The notes under the pieces: generated by a model | Told to the model about the DNA's origin: nothing | Databases searched by the model: none | Seen by the model: only the letters and a program-made list of their open reading frames with translations | NCBI RefSeq assembly: GCF_000372725.1 | Contig: NW_005199770.1 | Location: 553,063-617,062, forward strand | Origin: Emiliania huxleyi CCMP1516 | Taxonomy: Eukaryota > Haptophyta > Isochrysidales > Noelaerhabdaceae | DNA length: 64,000 nucleotides | Direction: 5' to 3' | Made by a program: the position numbers and the translations under genes | Part shown: piece after piece, positions 42,461-53,400 of the stretch | Position numbering within the stretch: the first letter of the stretch is position 1 | Layout of the letters: each line of letters begins with the position of its first letter

Positions 42461-42930
42461 CTACTGCCGCCGCCGAGCCCGCAGCGCCATGAGGTAGGAA
42501 CAGGCGCCCGTGTCGCAGAGCTGCTGCAGCTGCTCCACACTCCACTCGCCGACACCCTTCTGGTTGCGGAGCGCCTCAATGTCGCGCGAATCAACATAGC
42601 CGTCGCTCATGGCAAGATCTCGAACGCCAGCCGTCCAAGTTGGTTGACCTTTGTGTTGTGCGGCGACGAACAGCCGAACAGGATCTGAGCAAGCTGGTGG
42701 GGCTCAAAGCCGTCGCCGAGATGGTAATGCAGCACGGCTGTGTGCTGTATCATGAGGCTGCTGAACGCTTCGTGAACCGCCGGCACACTCTTTTTGCTGA
42801 CCTCAACGCCGCGCTCGACGCCGACGGCGTTGATGAGGGCGTGCGGTACCAGTCGCCGGCATGGACGAGGGAGCGCGCCGGCAACGAGCTGCTCGCCCGC
42901 CTGCCGCTCGCCAGGCGATTGCCAACTTCG
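42461..42930 (-). CDS. minus-strand ORF pair, alternative to the plus-strand ORF
   Basis: One frame (about 42930-42607) reads ALINAVGVERGVEVSKKSVP, HEAFSSLMIQHTAVLHYHLG and PHQLAQILFGCSSPHNTKVN, ending in LAFEILP and TGA. Its stop overlaps the ATG of the next frame as ATGA (42607-42610). That frame encodes SDGYVDSRDIEALRNQKGVG and SVEQLQQLCDTGACSYLMAL and stops at 42461. The texture is protein-like and third positions are GC-rich. The same DNA is also open on the plus strand, so only one reading is likely to be real. No family is recognised. Confidence 0.3.
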
Positions 42931-43318
42931 CCGCCGCGCTCTAGACGAGCACCGGCCGGTGCTGGCGTGGAAGACGGCGGCCAGCCGCGCGTGTCTAGTG
43001 TGCGTGTCCTAAGTGTTGGTGTCTGCAGCCTCCTGGAGCCTAGCAGTAAGGCGGCCGGCGGTGGGGCGAGGGGGGGGGGTATGGTCCCGTCGGAGGCGGG
43101 GGGGTATGGTCTCGAGGTGGGTTGCGGTGAGCGTCCCCGATACCATACCCCGCAAAAAGTCCCAAGGGGACGGTCCTGTGCCTCGGCAGGGTGCTCGACG
43201 CGCACGATGTCGATGAGCAGGATGACGCGGAGGGTGGGCACCGGGACTGGGAGGAGGACCCGCTCGGGTTCGACACCAACCCGATGCTGCTCCGCGCCAT
43301 GTGCATGGCGTTCGAGTG
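42640..43318 (+). CDS. plus-strand unknown protein, two exons
   Basis: Exon 1 reads VGLKAVAEMVMQHGCVLYHE, RFVNRRHTLFADLNAALDAD and YQSPAWTRERAGNELLARLP. A second exon after an acceptor CTCGGCAG near 43190 reads VLDAHDVDEQDDAEGGHRDW and FDTNPMLLRAMCMAFE, then TGA at 43318. The intron contains an inverted copy of a GGGGTATGGT-rich element that also occurs upstream (42345-42455). The family is not recognised, and exon 1 overlaps an open minus-strand frame. Confidence 0.35.
43069..43160 (-). repeat. GGGGTATGGT element, copy 2, inverted, inside an intron
   Basis: The reverse relative of 42345-42455. It lies between the two plus-strand exons of the unknown gene at 42640-43318. Confidence 0.6.
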
Positions 43319-43609
43319 AACGCCGTGCAGGCAGCCTGTGCCTTTTGGTGTACCCCGTTTGTACCGCGTCCTGTGCCCGCGAGTTCATTTAACAAAAAGT
43401 CCGAACCCAGCATTCTCGGCTCACCTCGCTTCCACGTGAAAACAGCCTAAGCCCCTCCTGCTCGCCACCGTGATGCCGCGGCCTCGATCCGGCTCGCCAG
43501 CGCCGTCGTCCGGCCCCACGGCCGGCTCGCCATCTCGATTTCCACTCGCCCGACGCGCTCAGTCTCCGCTGCCGGCTGCCGCAAGAGCGGCTGGCTCACG
43601 ACTGCGTCT

Positions 43610-44300
43610 TGCCGGTTGTCGGATGGGAGACAGGACGTCTGGAGTGTAACTGTGTACGTGAGATCGGTCTTGGTAACAAGCACGGTCGGTCTATCGAATC
43701 GATGCACTCGTTTCCGTTGCCCTTCGAGCTTGACACAGAGCTCAGCGCGCCCCGCAAAACAGGAAGAGCCGTCCGGCAGGAAGATCTCGATAGGGAGCGA
43801 GAACCGTTAGAGGTGCTCCGAGAGGTATCAAGACTCCGTCATGACGCGGTAAGATCACTCCAAAAATGACCGCGCAGATGTCGGATCTCGTTGAGATATC
43901 TTGCAAAATCTGCTCTTCCCGAGCCGGCAGCACGCAGAGAGTCGCAGAAAGGCTACGAGTGCTCTACGAGTTTTGAGACCTGCGCGGTCAAACCTGGGGG
44001 GAACTGACCGCACCATGACGGACGTCCGAAACCTGGGTGAGCACCTTTGACGGTCCTCGCTCCCCATATCGAGCTCTTCTTGCCGCACGGCTCTTCCTCG
44101 TTTTGCCTGCACAGAGCTCCGTGCAAGGCGTCCAGCGTGACGTGACGAGTATATCGCTTCGACGGATCGACTGTGCTTGTTATCAAGACTGATATGACGT
44201 ACACAGTGACACATCAGACGACACATATTCTCTCACCCGGCGGGCCGCAAAACGCTCTCGAGACAAGAGCCACACGAAGCCACCCGCACGGCAAGCCGCT
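43610..44300. mobile_element. foldback element, copy 2
   Basis: The left arm (about 43614-43810) and right arm (about 44050-44300) are inverted repeats. Its loop is the reverse complement of the loop of copy 1 (28482-29203). The left arm is more diverged than the right, so this copy is older or has been partly replaced. The right arm ends about 250 bases upstream of the gene at 44550, mirroring copy 1 upstream of the GT31-like gene. Confidence 0.75.
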
Positions 44301-44549
44301 CGTTCGTCGGACAGGCGTGCTCGATCGATGTCGGAGAGCCAAGGACAAGCCCGGAGGGCAGCCACGCAGAGTGGCGCCACTTCCCGAGCGTCGGCTTGCG
44401 CCGGAGCGCCGCAGCCAACCGTGCAGCGAGCGAGTCGGACAGAAGCCGCTAATCCGCCTCCAGGGTTGACTGGGAAATCCGATGCCCCAGCACCGCCCCT
44501 TTCCAAAGGCGAGAATTCTCTCGACCCGCCCGCACAGCCCCAAGCAGGC

Positions 44550-47500
44550 ATGAGCACGGTGCCCGTTCCGCCGCCGAACAGCGTCCTGGCCGGCGTCCCG
44601 AGAGGCTCGAAGGCGAGATCGACACTGACGAGATCGTTCGCCGCCTTTTTCGCGGCTCTGGCGCTGCTCGGTGGCTCATGGCTGTCTCTGCAGAGGGAGA
44701 CGCAGCAGGAGCCGGCGCCTGTGCAGACGAGTCTCATCGACGTGGGCGTCGCACGACTACGCGCCGCCGCCGCCACGGCGGCTGCCTCACCACCCGCCGC
44801 CAGCCGGATCATCCTTGCGGCGGCGCGGGTGGCTGCTTCGCCGCCGCCGCCGCCGGAGGCAGCAGCGACGGCGCCGCCGCCGCCGCCGACCAAGGCGGCG
44901 AAGCAGCTGACCGAAACGGTCCGGGCGGCGGCGTCCGTGCAGCAGCCGGGTGACGTGCCGCGCAAGGCGGTCGTCGCGATCTGCGCGCCCACGCGCTCGC
45001 AGACGGCTTGGCGGTCCGCCGCGGCAACGCGGGTGCAGACGACGCTCATCCCGTCGATCGAACGGACGATCACCGCTGCCGAGCGCGAGCGCTTCACCAT
45101 CCGGCTGCACCTCGGCATCAGCGACGACGACGCGTTCTGGCGGCAGCACGCCGGCGCGCTCACCGCGCCCGCGTGGCTCGAGCTGCGCCCGTCGTATCAC
45201 CCGGCGCAGCCGGGGCGCGTGCCCTTCAACGAGATGACGCGCAAGGCCTTCGACGACGGCGCGGAGTACGTCGTCCGCATCAACGACGACACGGAGTTTG
45301 TCACCGCGTCGTGGGTGACCGCCGCCGTCGGCGCGCTGCGAGGGTACACGCCGCCCAACGTCGGCGTGGTGGGGCCGACGTGCCACGAGGGCAACGTGCG
45401 CATCCTCACGCACGACATGGTGCACCGCTCGCACCTCGCCGTCTTCGGCGTGTACTACCCGCGCGTCTTCAAGAACTGGCGCGCGCCCAGCCGCACCACG
45501 CGCGCGCCAGCCGAGTCTCTCTGCCCGCTCTGCCCGGCACACCGCCGCCGCCTCGCCGCCGCCTCTTGCCACCACGCTACCGCGACTGCCACCCGCACCG
45601 CCTCGCCACACCTCGAGCCCTCCACCCTCGCCCTCCGCCCTCAGGTATGTCGACGACTGGATCACAAAGGTGTACCAGCCGGGCCGCTCGACCAAGCTGC
45701 CCAACTGGACGGTGCGCCACCACATCGGCACGCGCGGCACGCGCTACCTAACCCCAACCCTAACCCATGTCCTAACCCTAGGTGCGCCACCACGTCGGCA
45801 CGTACGGCACGCGCTACCGCATCGCCTACGAGCAGCAGGCAGCGCCGCCTTCGCCCCGCCAGAGCGCGAGCCCGACCCCAAAGCACTCTCCCACTCTCAG
45901 CCCTGCCGCTCCTTCCTGCCGCTCCTTGGCCTATCCCCGCCCCTCCTCGGCAGGGCGTCCTCGCCGCCGAGCTCGCCAGCGGCCAAGCCAAGCTCCGCGC
46001 GTACCTCGCAGCCAACGGCGGCGGCGGCGGTGCGGTCGCTCGCTCGCTCGCCGCCGTCGCCGACGCGGAGGCGGTCGCGCCGGCGGCGGGCGAGCCGGCG
46101 GCGCCGTCGACAGCCGAGTGCACCGCGATGCGGGAGACGCACGGCGTCGTGATCGGGCAGTCGTGGGGGTCGCTGCCCGTCTCCCTGCAGCGCAGGTGGG
46201 CGCAGCTGGACTGCGACGCGCAGCTCAGCAGCGGACCCAAACCGCGGCAGCAGCCCGCCGCGGACGGCGGCGGCGAGAGCGGCGGTGGCGGGGCGAGCGG
46301 CGGTGGCGGCGCGTTGGACGCGCTGGCGGCGCAGCTGCCGGAGGAGCCGCCGCTGCCCGCGGCGAAGCTGGACGTGGACGCGCGCGTTGGACGTGGACGC
46401 GCAGAAGAGGAGCTTATTGCGAAGATGGACGCCGCCGGCCAGCGCGAGACGCGCCTCGTCTCCGCGCCCCTCTTCCGGCAGCAGCTGAGGGCCGTGGCGG
46501 GAGGCAGCAGCGCGGCGCCGGAGGCGGTCGGCGCGCTGCTCAGGCGGCCGGCGGTGGACGCGGCAGACGTGCAGCTCGCGACGTTTTCGTGCACGGGCAA
46601 CGGTCGCTTCATGCGCGTCGAGCCGGGCGCGCCCGCGGGGCATGAGCGGTGGGTAGGCTGCTCGGGCGAGGCGGGCGTCGCCGCGCTGACCGACGGGCTG
46701 TTCGAGCGGCGGCCGCTGACCGGCTCGCGCTTCGCGCTGCTCCACGTCGCGAGCCAGCGCTACCTGCAGGTGGTGCCGCGCCGGCACAAGGTAGCGTGGG
46801 TGGTTCGAGTGCAGCGCAGGCAGCCCGGCGAGACCGAGGCCTTCGAGTGGCGGAGCGGCGGCGGCGGCGGCGGCGGCGCGGCGGGCGGCGCGGACGCGGA
46901 GGATGGCTTCCTGTACAACGTGGCGTGCGGCTGCCACGTCAACTTGCGCTTTGGCACGGTGCTGCGCGGGCACGCGGAAAGGGGGCAGCCCGCGGGCGCC
47001 GTGCCGACGGCGCGGATGCGGCAGCGGCGGTACACTGTACAGGGCGTGCGCGCTGCGCTCGCCGCCGATTCGTCGCGGCTGGCGACGGGGAGGCTGCCGC
47101 TGATGCAGCAGGTGGTGCGCATCCACACGCTCGCCGCGTCCAACGAGAAGCGAGTCGTGTCCTTCGGGCTGTACGGCGGCGACCCGCGGTACGCGACGGG
47201 CGTGCTGCGCAACGCGCAGCTCGCGCCGCTCGTCTTCCCGGGCTGGACGGTCCGCGTGTACCTTGACGGCACCGTGCCAAAGCACGTGCAGCGGCTGCTG
47301 CGGCATTACGGCGCCGAGATGGTGGACATGGACCGCCCTCCGGCCGAGCTGGCGAGCGCGACGGGCGGCCAGATCGGCGGCATGTTCTGGCGCTTCCTCG
47401 TCGCGGCGGACAGGAGCGTCGACCGGTTCATCGTGCGCGACTCGGACTCGCGGCTCAACCCGAGAGAGAGGCGCCCTCCGCCTCACCTCCCCTCCCCCGC

Positions 47501-48054
47501 ATCTCCACCCCACATCGTCTCGCCTCATCTCCCCGCATCTCCATCCCCCCCCCCTCTCTCGCGCCCCCGCCGCATCTCCACCCCGCGACTCGCCACGTCC
47601 CTCCGCCACGTCCCTCCGCCCCCCTTCGCTCGGCAGGCTCGCGGTGGAGGAGTGGATCGCCTCGGGCGAGCTCGTGCACACGATCCGCGACCACCCAAAC
47701 CACGACCGACCGCTCAACGGCGGCATGTGGGGCGGCACGCGCAACGCCGTGCCCGACATGGCAGCGCTCGTCGCCAGCTGGCCGACACGCGACAAGTACA
47801 TGGCCGACCTTTACTTTCTCGAGCAGCGCGTGTGGCCGCGCGTGAAGCACTCGCAGCTGGCGCACGACGCGTACACGTGCCACAAGCACCCCAACTCGAA
47901 GCCCTTCCCCACGAAGCGGCCGGCAGACTTCCAGCACGTCGGACAAGTGTTTTTCGGCGACGGGACGCCGCGGCAGGGCGACATCGACGACTTCATGCTG
48001 CGCATCACCGCGCCGCCACCGTGTAGGCGGCAGCCCGACTGGATACACGGCTGA
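44550..48054 (+). CDS. large type II membrane protein with two glycosyltransferase domains
   Basis: Exons by frame: 44550-45478, 45645-45711, 45782-45838, 45954-47470 and 47637-48054. Introns 1, 3 and 4 are GC-AG and intron 2 is GT-AG. A membrane helix (FAAFFAALALLGGSWL) follows the shared MSTVPVPPPNSVL start. Domain 1 (about residues 140-330) has FTIRLHLGISDDDAFW, EYVVRINDDTEFVTASWV, VGVVGPTCHEGN, ILTHDMVHRSHLAVFG and YVDDWITKVY, a glycosyltransferase-like fold with an acidic N-D-D motif. A beta-trefoil-like Gly-rich middle (FSCTGNGRFMRVEPGAPAGH) follows. Domain 2 has VVSFGLYGGDPRYATGVLRN, FPGWTVRVYLDG, MFWRFLVAADRSVDRFIVRD, SDSRLNPRER and RDHPNHDRPLNGGMWGG, typical of an algal glycosyltransferase family with D-S-D-S-R. 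Golgi lumen action is inferred. Confidence 0.7.
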
Positions 48055-48814
48055 CACAGACTGGTCGTGACTGCTGATGGTCCGGGTCGGAGTGTCCGGG
48101 CTACACAGCTCCTTTTGCGAGTCGTGCCCCCAGAGACAAGAGACTGAGTGCCCCCAGTCGTTACAGAGACAAGACATCTCAGACTGTGCATGACGTATTA
48201 CATGCACATGTACATGTGTGCGGCGTGCGTGACAACCCGCGCTGCCCGCGTCTCTCCCCTGTCGGGACTCTCGTCTCCTCTCTCTCCAGTGTAGTCCAGA
48301 CTTCACGACACCAGACGACTCCACGCGAGCTTCCCGCCCCCCCCTGCTCCCGCCTCCCCGGCGCCCCAGCCCTCCACCGCGCGAGACCTCCATCCTCCGT
48401 GCTCCCCGACGGGCGCGGCGGCCGGGGCGCCGTATCAGGTATCACTCAGACTCACCCCGCGATCTCCACGCCACGCACGCCACAGGGCTCGGGCGCCATT
48501 TGCATTACACCGCATGAACGGGCAACGGGGTCGGCGTCGTGTGTTTACTATACCTCGCTGCTACACACACCTCCCCAAAGCTGTGCCAGTGGCACTCGCA
48601 GTGGCGGAGAACAAAAGCACAAAATTACGGCCGCGTAGGGGTACGGGGCCGTGCTGAGTGCTGTCTCCTTGTACGTACTTTTTTTTGGGCCAGGTACCAA
48701 TTTTGTCGAATTTATTTCAAAATCTGCAGGCGCGGAGCGCCTGCGAAAATTTTGAAGAAATTTGCAGTCGGGCCTGATTTTCATCAAGATCTTTCAAATT
48801 TGCGGTGTGGAGTT
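48055..48814. other. intergenic stretch
   Basis: Flank 3' of the two-glycosyltransferase gene. An AT-rich block (48680-48790) holds the self-complementary phrase GCAGGCGCGGAGCGCCTGC. No gene is supported. Confidence 0.35.
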
Positions 48815-49045
48815 GGGGGGTGTGGGTTAGGTTAGGGTTATTAGGGTTAGAGGGTTAGGGTTAGGGTTATAGGGTTAGGGTTAGGGTCAGGGTTAGTCTG
48901 GTTGTGTCTGTATATGCCAGCGTTGCAGGGTTCTGCGCTGGGATCTGGCCGCACAGCGCCGACGACTAAGACTCAGCCCCACACGCTGACCTACGGCTTT
49001 AGGGTTGGGGTTTAGGGTTAGGGTTAGGGTTAGGGTTAGTCTTCT
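48815..49045 (+). repeat. interstitial telomere-type TTAGGG repeats
   Basis: Two clusters, 48822-48896 and 49010-49037, of TTAGGG units with small interruptions. Both are followed by related unique sequence (TATGCCAGCGTTGCAG, GTTCTGCGCTGGGATCTGGC). The layout repeats as [telomere-like + 110 bases] twice. Confidence 0.85.
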
Positions 49046-49132
49046 TGCTTGTGTTTGTATGCCAGCGTTGCAGAGTTCTGCGCTGGGATCTGGCCCCAGC
49101 GCCGACGAGTAAGACTCAGCACCGCTCGCTGA

Positions 49133-49620
49133 CCCCACCAAATGCCGCCTCAGGGCGCCAGGCCGCCAGCCACTTCTTACACGCGGCCGGCGCCCTCTCG
49201 CGGCAAAAGGGTCGAGCGAGCGGGCAGAGTCGCGATGTCTGCGCACCCGCGTGCCGATGGGCGACACACGCAACCGAGAGAGGCCCTGTCGCGCCGCCAG
49301 TAGCGTTCTCCGCACTCCCCACGCCACCAATTGCCGCCTCAGGGCGCCAGCCACCTCTTACACGCGGCCGGCGCCCTCTCGCGGCAAAAGGGTCGAGCGA
49401 GCGGGCAGAGTCGCGCGATGTCTGCGCACCCGCGTGCCGATGGGCGGCACACGCAATCGAGAGAGGCCCTGTCACGCCGCCAGTAGCGTTCCGCACTCCC
49501 CACGCCACCAATTTCCGCCTCAGGGCGCCAGCCACCTCTTGCACGCGGCCGGCGCCCTCTCGCGGCAAAAGGGTCGAGCGAGCGGGCAGAGTCGCGATGT
49601 CCCTGCGCACCCGCGTGTTC
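49133..49620 (+). repeat. satellite of about 181 bp, roughly 2.7 copies
   Basis: Units start at about 49137, 49325 and 49506 with CACCAA(A/T)(T)GCCGCCTCAGG and run through CGCGGCAAAAGGGTCGAGCG. Copies are over 90 percent alike by eye. They lie directly after the telomere-type repeats, a subtelomere-like arrangement. Confidence 0.85.
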
Positions 49621-50423
49621 GCCGCCTATATGCTCTATCCTGTGCCAAGACGGACACATTTTGACAATCAAAATCTACCTCAAAATTTGCGGCCGCCCCT
49701 CGAAATTTGCTGATCAAAATTTGCGGTGGCCCGGATCGAAACCTGTACTTTGGCCAAACTTTTTTCCTCTAGCGTACTCGAGTACTGGGGAGAAAAGGGA
49801 GAGGGGGGTGTGCTCTCTCTCTTTTGTAACGCGCTGCGCTCAATATACAATAATACAAACACGCGCGCTCTGTGACATGCATGTGTGCGCGCGCAGACCG
49901 CGGCATCGACCCGCAGAGGCCAGAGCAGGACCAGACACAGACACAGAGTGAGCCCAGTCCCCAGTGACCAGAGCGAGTCCAGACAGGCCGTCCACGACGC
50001 GCACATGGGAGAGCGAGGGAGCCGAGAACGCGATAGTACGCGCGGCCACCGCCACGGCCAAAGGGGAGAGAAGAGAGTACGAGCGGCCACTGCGGTGGCC
50101 AACTAGAGTGGGGAGCGAATGCACGCCCCCGCCCGTGGCCAGAGAGGGGGGGGGGGTCCGAAGGAGCGGGAGTCGACCGCGATGTGGCGCGCTGTGCACA
50201 GACAGACGGTCAGACACATAGCGTCCACACATGGGGGAGAGGGGGGAGGGGCAGCGCGCGCACCTCCCCACTCTGCGTGGGCGCGCGAGAGACGGCGCTC
50301 TCAGCGCCTGTCTCAAGCATCAGCGTCCCCCCCACCCCCCACCCCCCCCACCCTGATTTCCACCCTGCCATTCACCCGCGCACTCACTCAGCACGCGACG
50401 CGCATACCCGAGAGTCGGAAAAC
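49621..50423. other. intergenic stretch
   Basis: AT-rich phrases with CAAAATTTGCGG copies (about 49660-49730), then C- and G-runs (50147-50156, 50328-50353). No gene is seen. Confidence 0.35.
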
Positions 50424-53400
50424 TCACTGGATCATGTAGACGCTGCCGACGTTGGCGCCGCCCAGTTGATAGGTGGTGCCGTCGTGTTCTAGATAGGGCG
50501 AGTTGTTGCAGTGGACCTGGTTGGCCGAGCAATCCTCTGTGTGGGGGGTCAGAAAGTCCGAGCTGACCGAATACAATGAGGACGATCTGTAGCACTGGCA
50601 AAGCGTTAACCCCTGCATAGGGCACTCCATGCCGAAGAAGTCGCCCACCACGTATCCTGCGGCTTTGCATTTATCGTTGCACGCACCGAAGGTGGCTGCG
50701 TAGCCCTGGGACGCCGTACCGACGTCGCCAACGCGGGAGCCGGTGCTCCAAAAGTTGCAGCCCTCCGAGTTTTTGCAGCATCCGTACTGCACGAAGGGCG
50801 CCCGCCTGCAGATGCGATAGCCACGCGAGCCAGTCACGGCCGGGTTGGTGCCAAAGTGCACGTTGCCGTTGCCGGTGCCACCGCTCCAATAGCCAGACCC
50901 CTCAAAGCAAAATGGAACGTGGTCGGCCCACGTGCCGCTGTTGTACCAGCGCCTCACCTGGCCCTGGCTAACCAGATACGTGGTGGCTGCGCCGGCACAC
51001 TCGGCTTGGTCCGTCACCTGAACCGAGCCGCTCGGGCACGCCGCGCCCTCCGTGTCCAACTGGAAGTAGTGCGCCGGCTTGCAGATGCGGTAGCCACGCG
51101 AGCCAGTCACGGCCGGGTTGGTGCCAAAGTGGACGTTGCCGTTGTTCTTGGCACTAGTATAGAACGTTGCAAAGCAGAATGGAACGTGGTCGGCCCACGT
51201 GCCGATGCCTTGCCAGCGCTTCAACATTCCCTGGCGAATCACATACGTGGTGGCTGCGCCGGCACACTCGGCTTGGTCCGTCACCTGAACCGAGCCGCTC
51301 GGGCACGCCGCGCCCTCCGTGTCCACCTGGAAGTAGGGCTCGTGCCCTGGCCAACCGAGGCACGAGCCGCCCGACCAAGCGCTACTGTGGCTGTCAGCCC
51401 AGTATAGAACATATTTTGCAAAGCAGCGGCATCGCGGAGAATTGTAACGCTTGTCGTGCGTAAAGTAAGGATGGCCCGCGTTGTAACATTCCTTCGCACA
51501 CTGGTCCGGACTTGCGGCGCCTGCCACGGATGGATAGTTGGCAGTCCTCCAATCGAGCTCCAACCCGGACACCCAGGGGAGAACAGCATCTACCACGGCA
51601 CAGCTGGGGGCAATGCACGCTTTGCCCGCGATAGACGGGAGCCGCCAGGCGGGAGACTTAAATGTGGACCAGGTTGTAAAGCAGCGGCATCGCATACTAC
51701 CGTCAGGGCCACCCCGATCGTAGGTAAAGAAATCAACATTGTAATTGTCTTTATCTCTCTTGATCTGGCACCCGTATGAACAAGCGACCGCGCTGGTTAA
51801 AGCTGCACCACCGGCGTTGACCGCGTTGTTTTGCCCGTTGTTAAGCCGGAAATCGACCTCAGCATCCATTTCAAGGGGGGTGCAAGAGGGAACCAAGGGG
51901 AATTCCGTCCACGACGTCTGGCTCCCGTGATGTACACCTATGTTGGGCTTCGCAATGAACTTCCTCTGGGCCCCGCCCGATGCTGCGTCAAACGAGATCT
52001 TCTCGACGTGGGCCATCCGGAGCATGTACCTTCCGTAGGGGTGCTCCGCGCCCTGCCCTGGGTCGTCAGAAGGGCCGAGGTAGCTGTCCCACGATACACC
52101 GGACGGGCACACCGACAGCGTGCCGGCCGCTTCAAACGTCAAGCAGCCCACACAGAGGTCGAGCAGACTCGCGCTCGTGCCCATTTCCCACCCGACGCGC
52201 AGGCTAATCTGAGGGTACGGCGCGTAGAGCCAGAAGCCAATGGCGGCATACCCGTTGGCGGTCGAGCCCGATGAGACGGGAACGGCGACCTGGCTGTCAG
52301 AGTACTCGACGTACGGCGTCAGGCTCGTGTGCAGACGCTGGCACTGGAAGGAGGGGGCCGCGTTGACGCCGGTGGTGACGCAGGCCGAGGCATCGGAGCC
52401 GCCCATGACCTCCCACCTCGCGGCTGCCTCTCCATACAGAGTGATTGCCGCGGCGATGTGGGCGGACAGCCGCAGCTCGATCTCCACCCTGCAGCCAACT
52501 TTGGCAGAGAGTGAGGCCGCGACCCCGCCCGACACCGAATACTCCAGCTCTGAGTTGTCGACAGTCGTCAGCTGCCTGCTATCGATGCTTGGTGTCAGCT
52601 GGCTCTGGTCTAGTCCCTGCTGGTCCGTGTTGACCTCCCACTCCCTGTCGTACTTGACGAGCAAGTTTGCCGTACCAGCGGCTTCGAAGGTCGCGCGTAC
52701 TGCGAGCGGTAGCCGCAACCTGACGCGGGCGTCGAGTGCGAAGGTCAGGAGCACGCCGACCGGAGAAACAGGCATGATTTTCCTAAATGCGAGGTCGACC
52801 GGCTTGCCCAACTCCTCAAGGAGGTCAATCTCCCTCGCCTCGTCGAACGCGGCCGCCGCTTCTGCCTGAATCTCGATGCTCGCCTCGATTGAGAAGGCGA
52901 GTCTGAGCTTTCCCAGCGAGGGCGTCAGTTGCGTGTCTTGGCTGCACTGGCACGTCTTGTGAACGCCAGGCACAGGGTCGCGGCCAAAGCTGAAAGCTTG
53001 GCACGCAAGGTTGTCCGAGCCGGGCTTGGTGACCCACTTCGAGCCGGAGCCAAAGCGTACCGTGCCGAAGCACGAGCAGAACTCACGTTCGTGGGCACAG
53101 TGAGACCAGGAGCCTGCCAGGCGGCGTCCACTGGCCTCATGCTCCGCGACTAGCCGGCGGCGGGACGCCTCCTCCTGCTCCTCGACAAGCCGCTTTGCGA
53201 CGGCATCGACGATCCGATCCCGGGTCATGTCGAGAGCCGCCGCAGTCGCATGAGCAACCACCCGCTGAGAGAAGGAGTCGCTCGTTCCATTTCGCTTCGC
53301 CGCGTGCAGCGCAGCAGTGAGTCGGCGGTGGCCGCCGCTCACTTGCTCCACAGCTGCGCCGGCAATGTCGCGAATGACGGAGTGCTTGACCGGCGCTGCA

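Noticed and set aside
48815-49045. True chromosome end
   Set aside because: Gene-bearing and satellite DNA continue on both sides for many kilobases, so these are interstitial repeats, unless the contig is misassembled.
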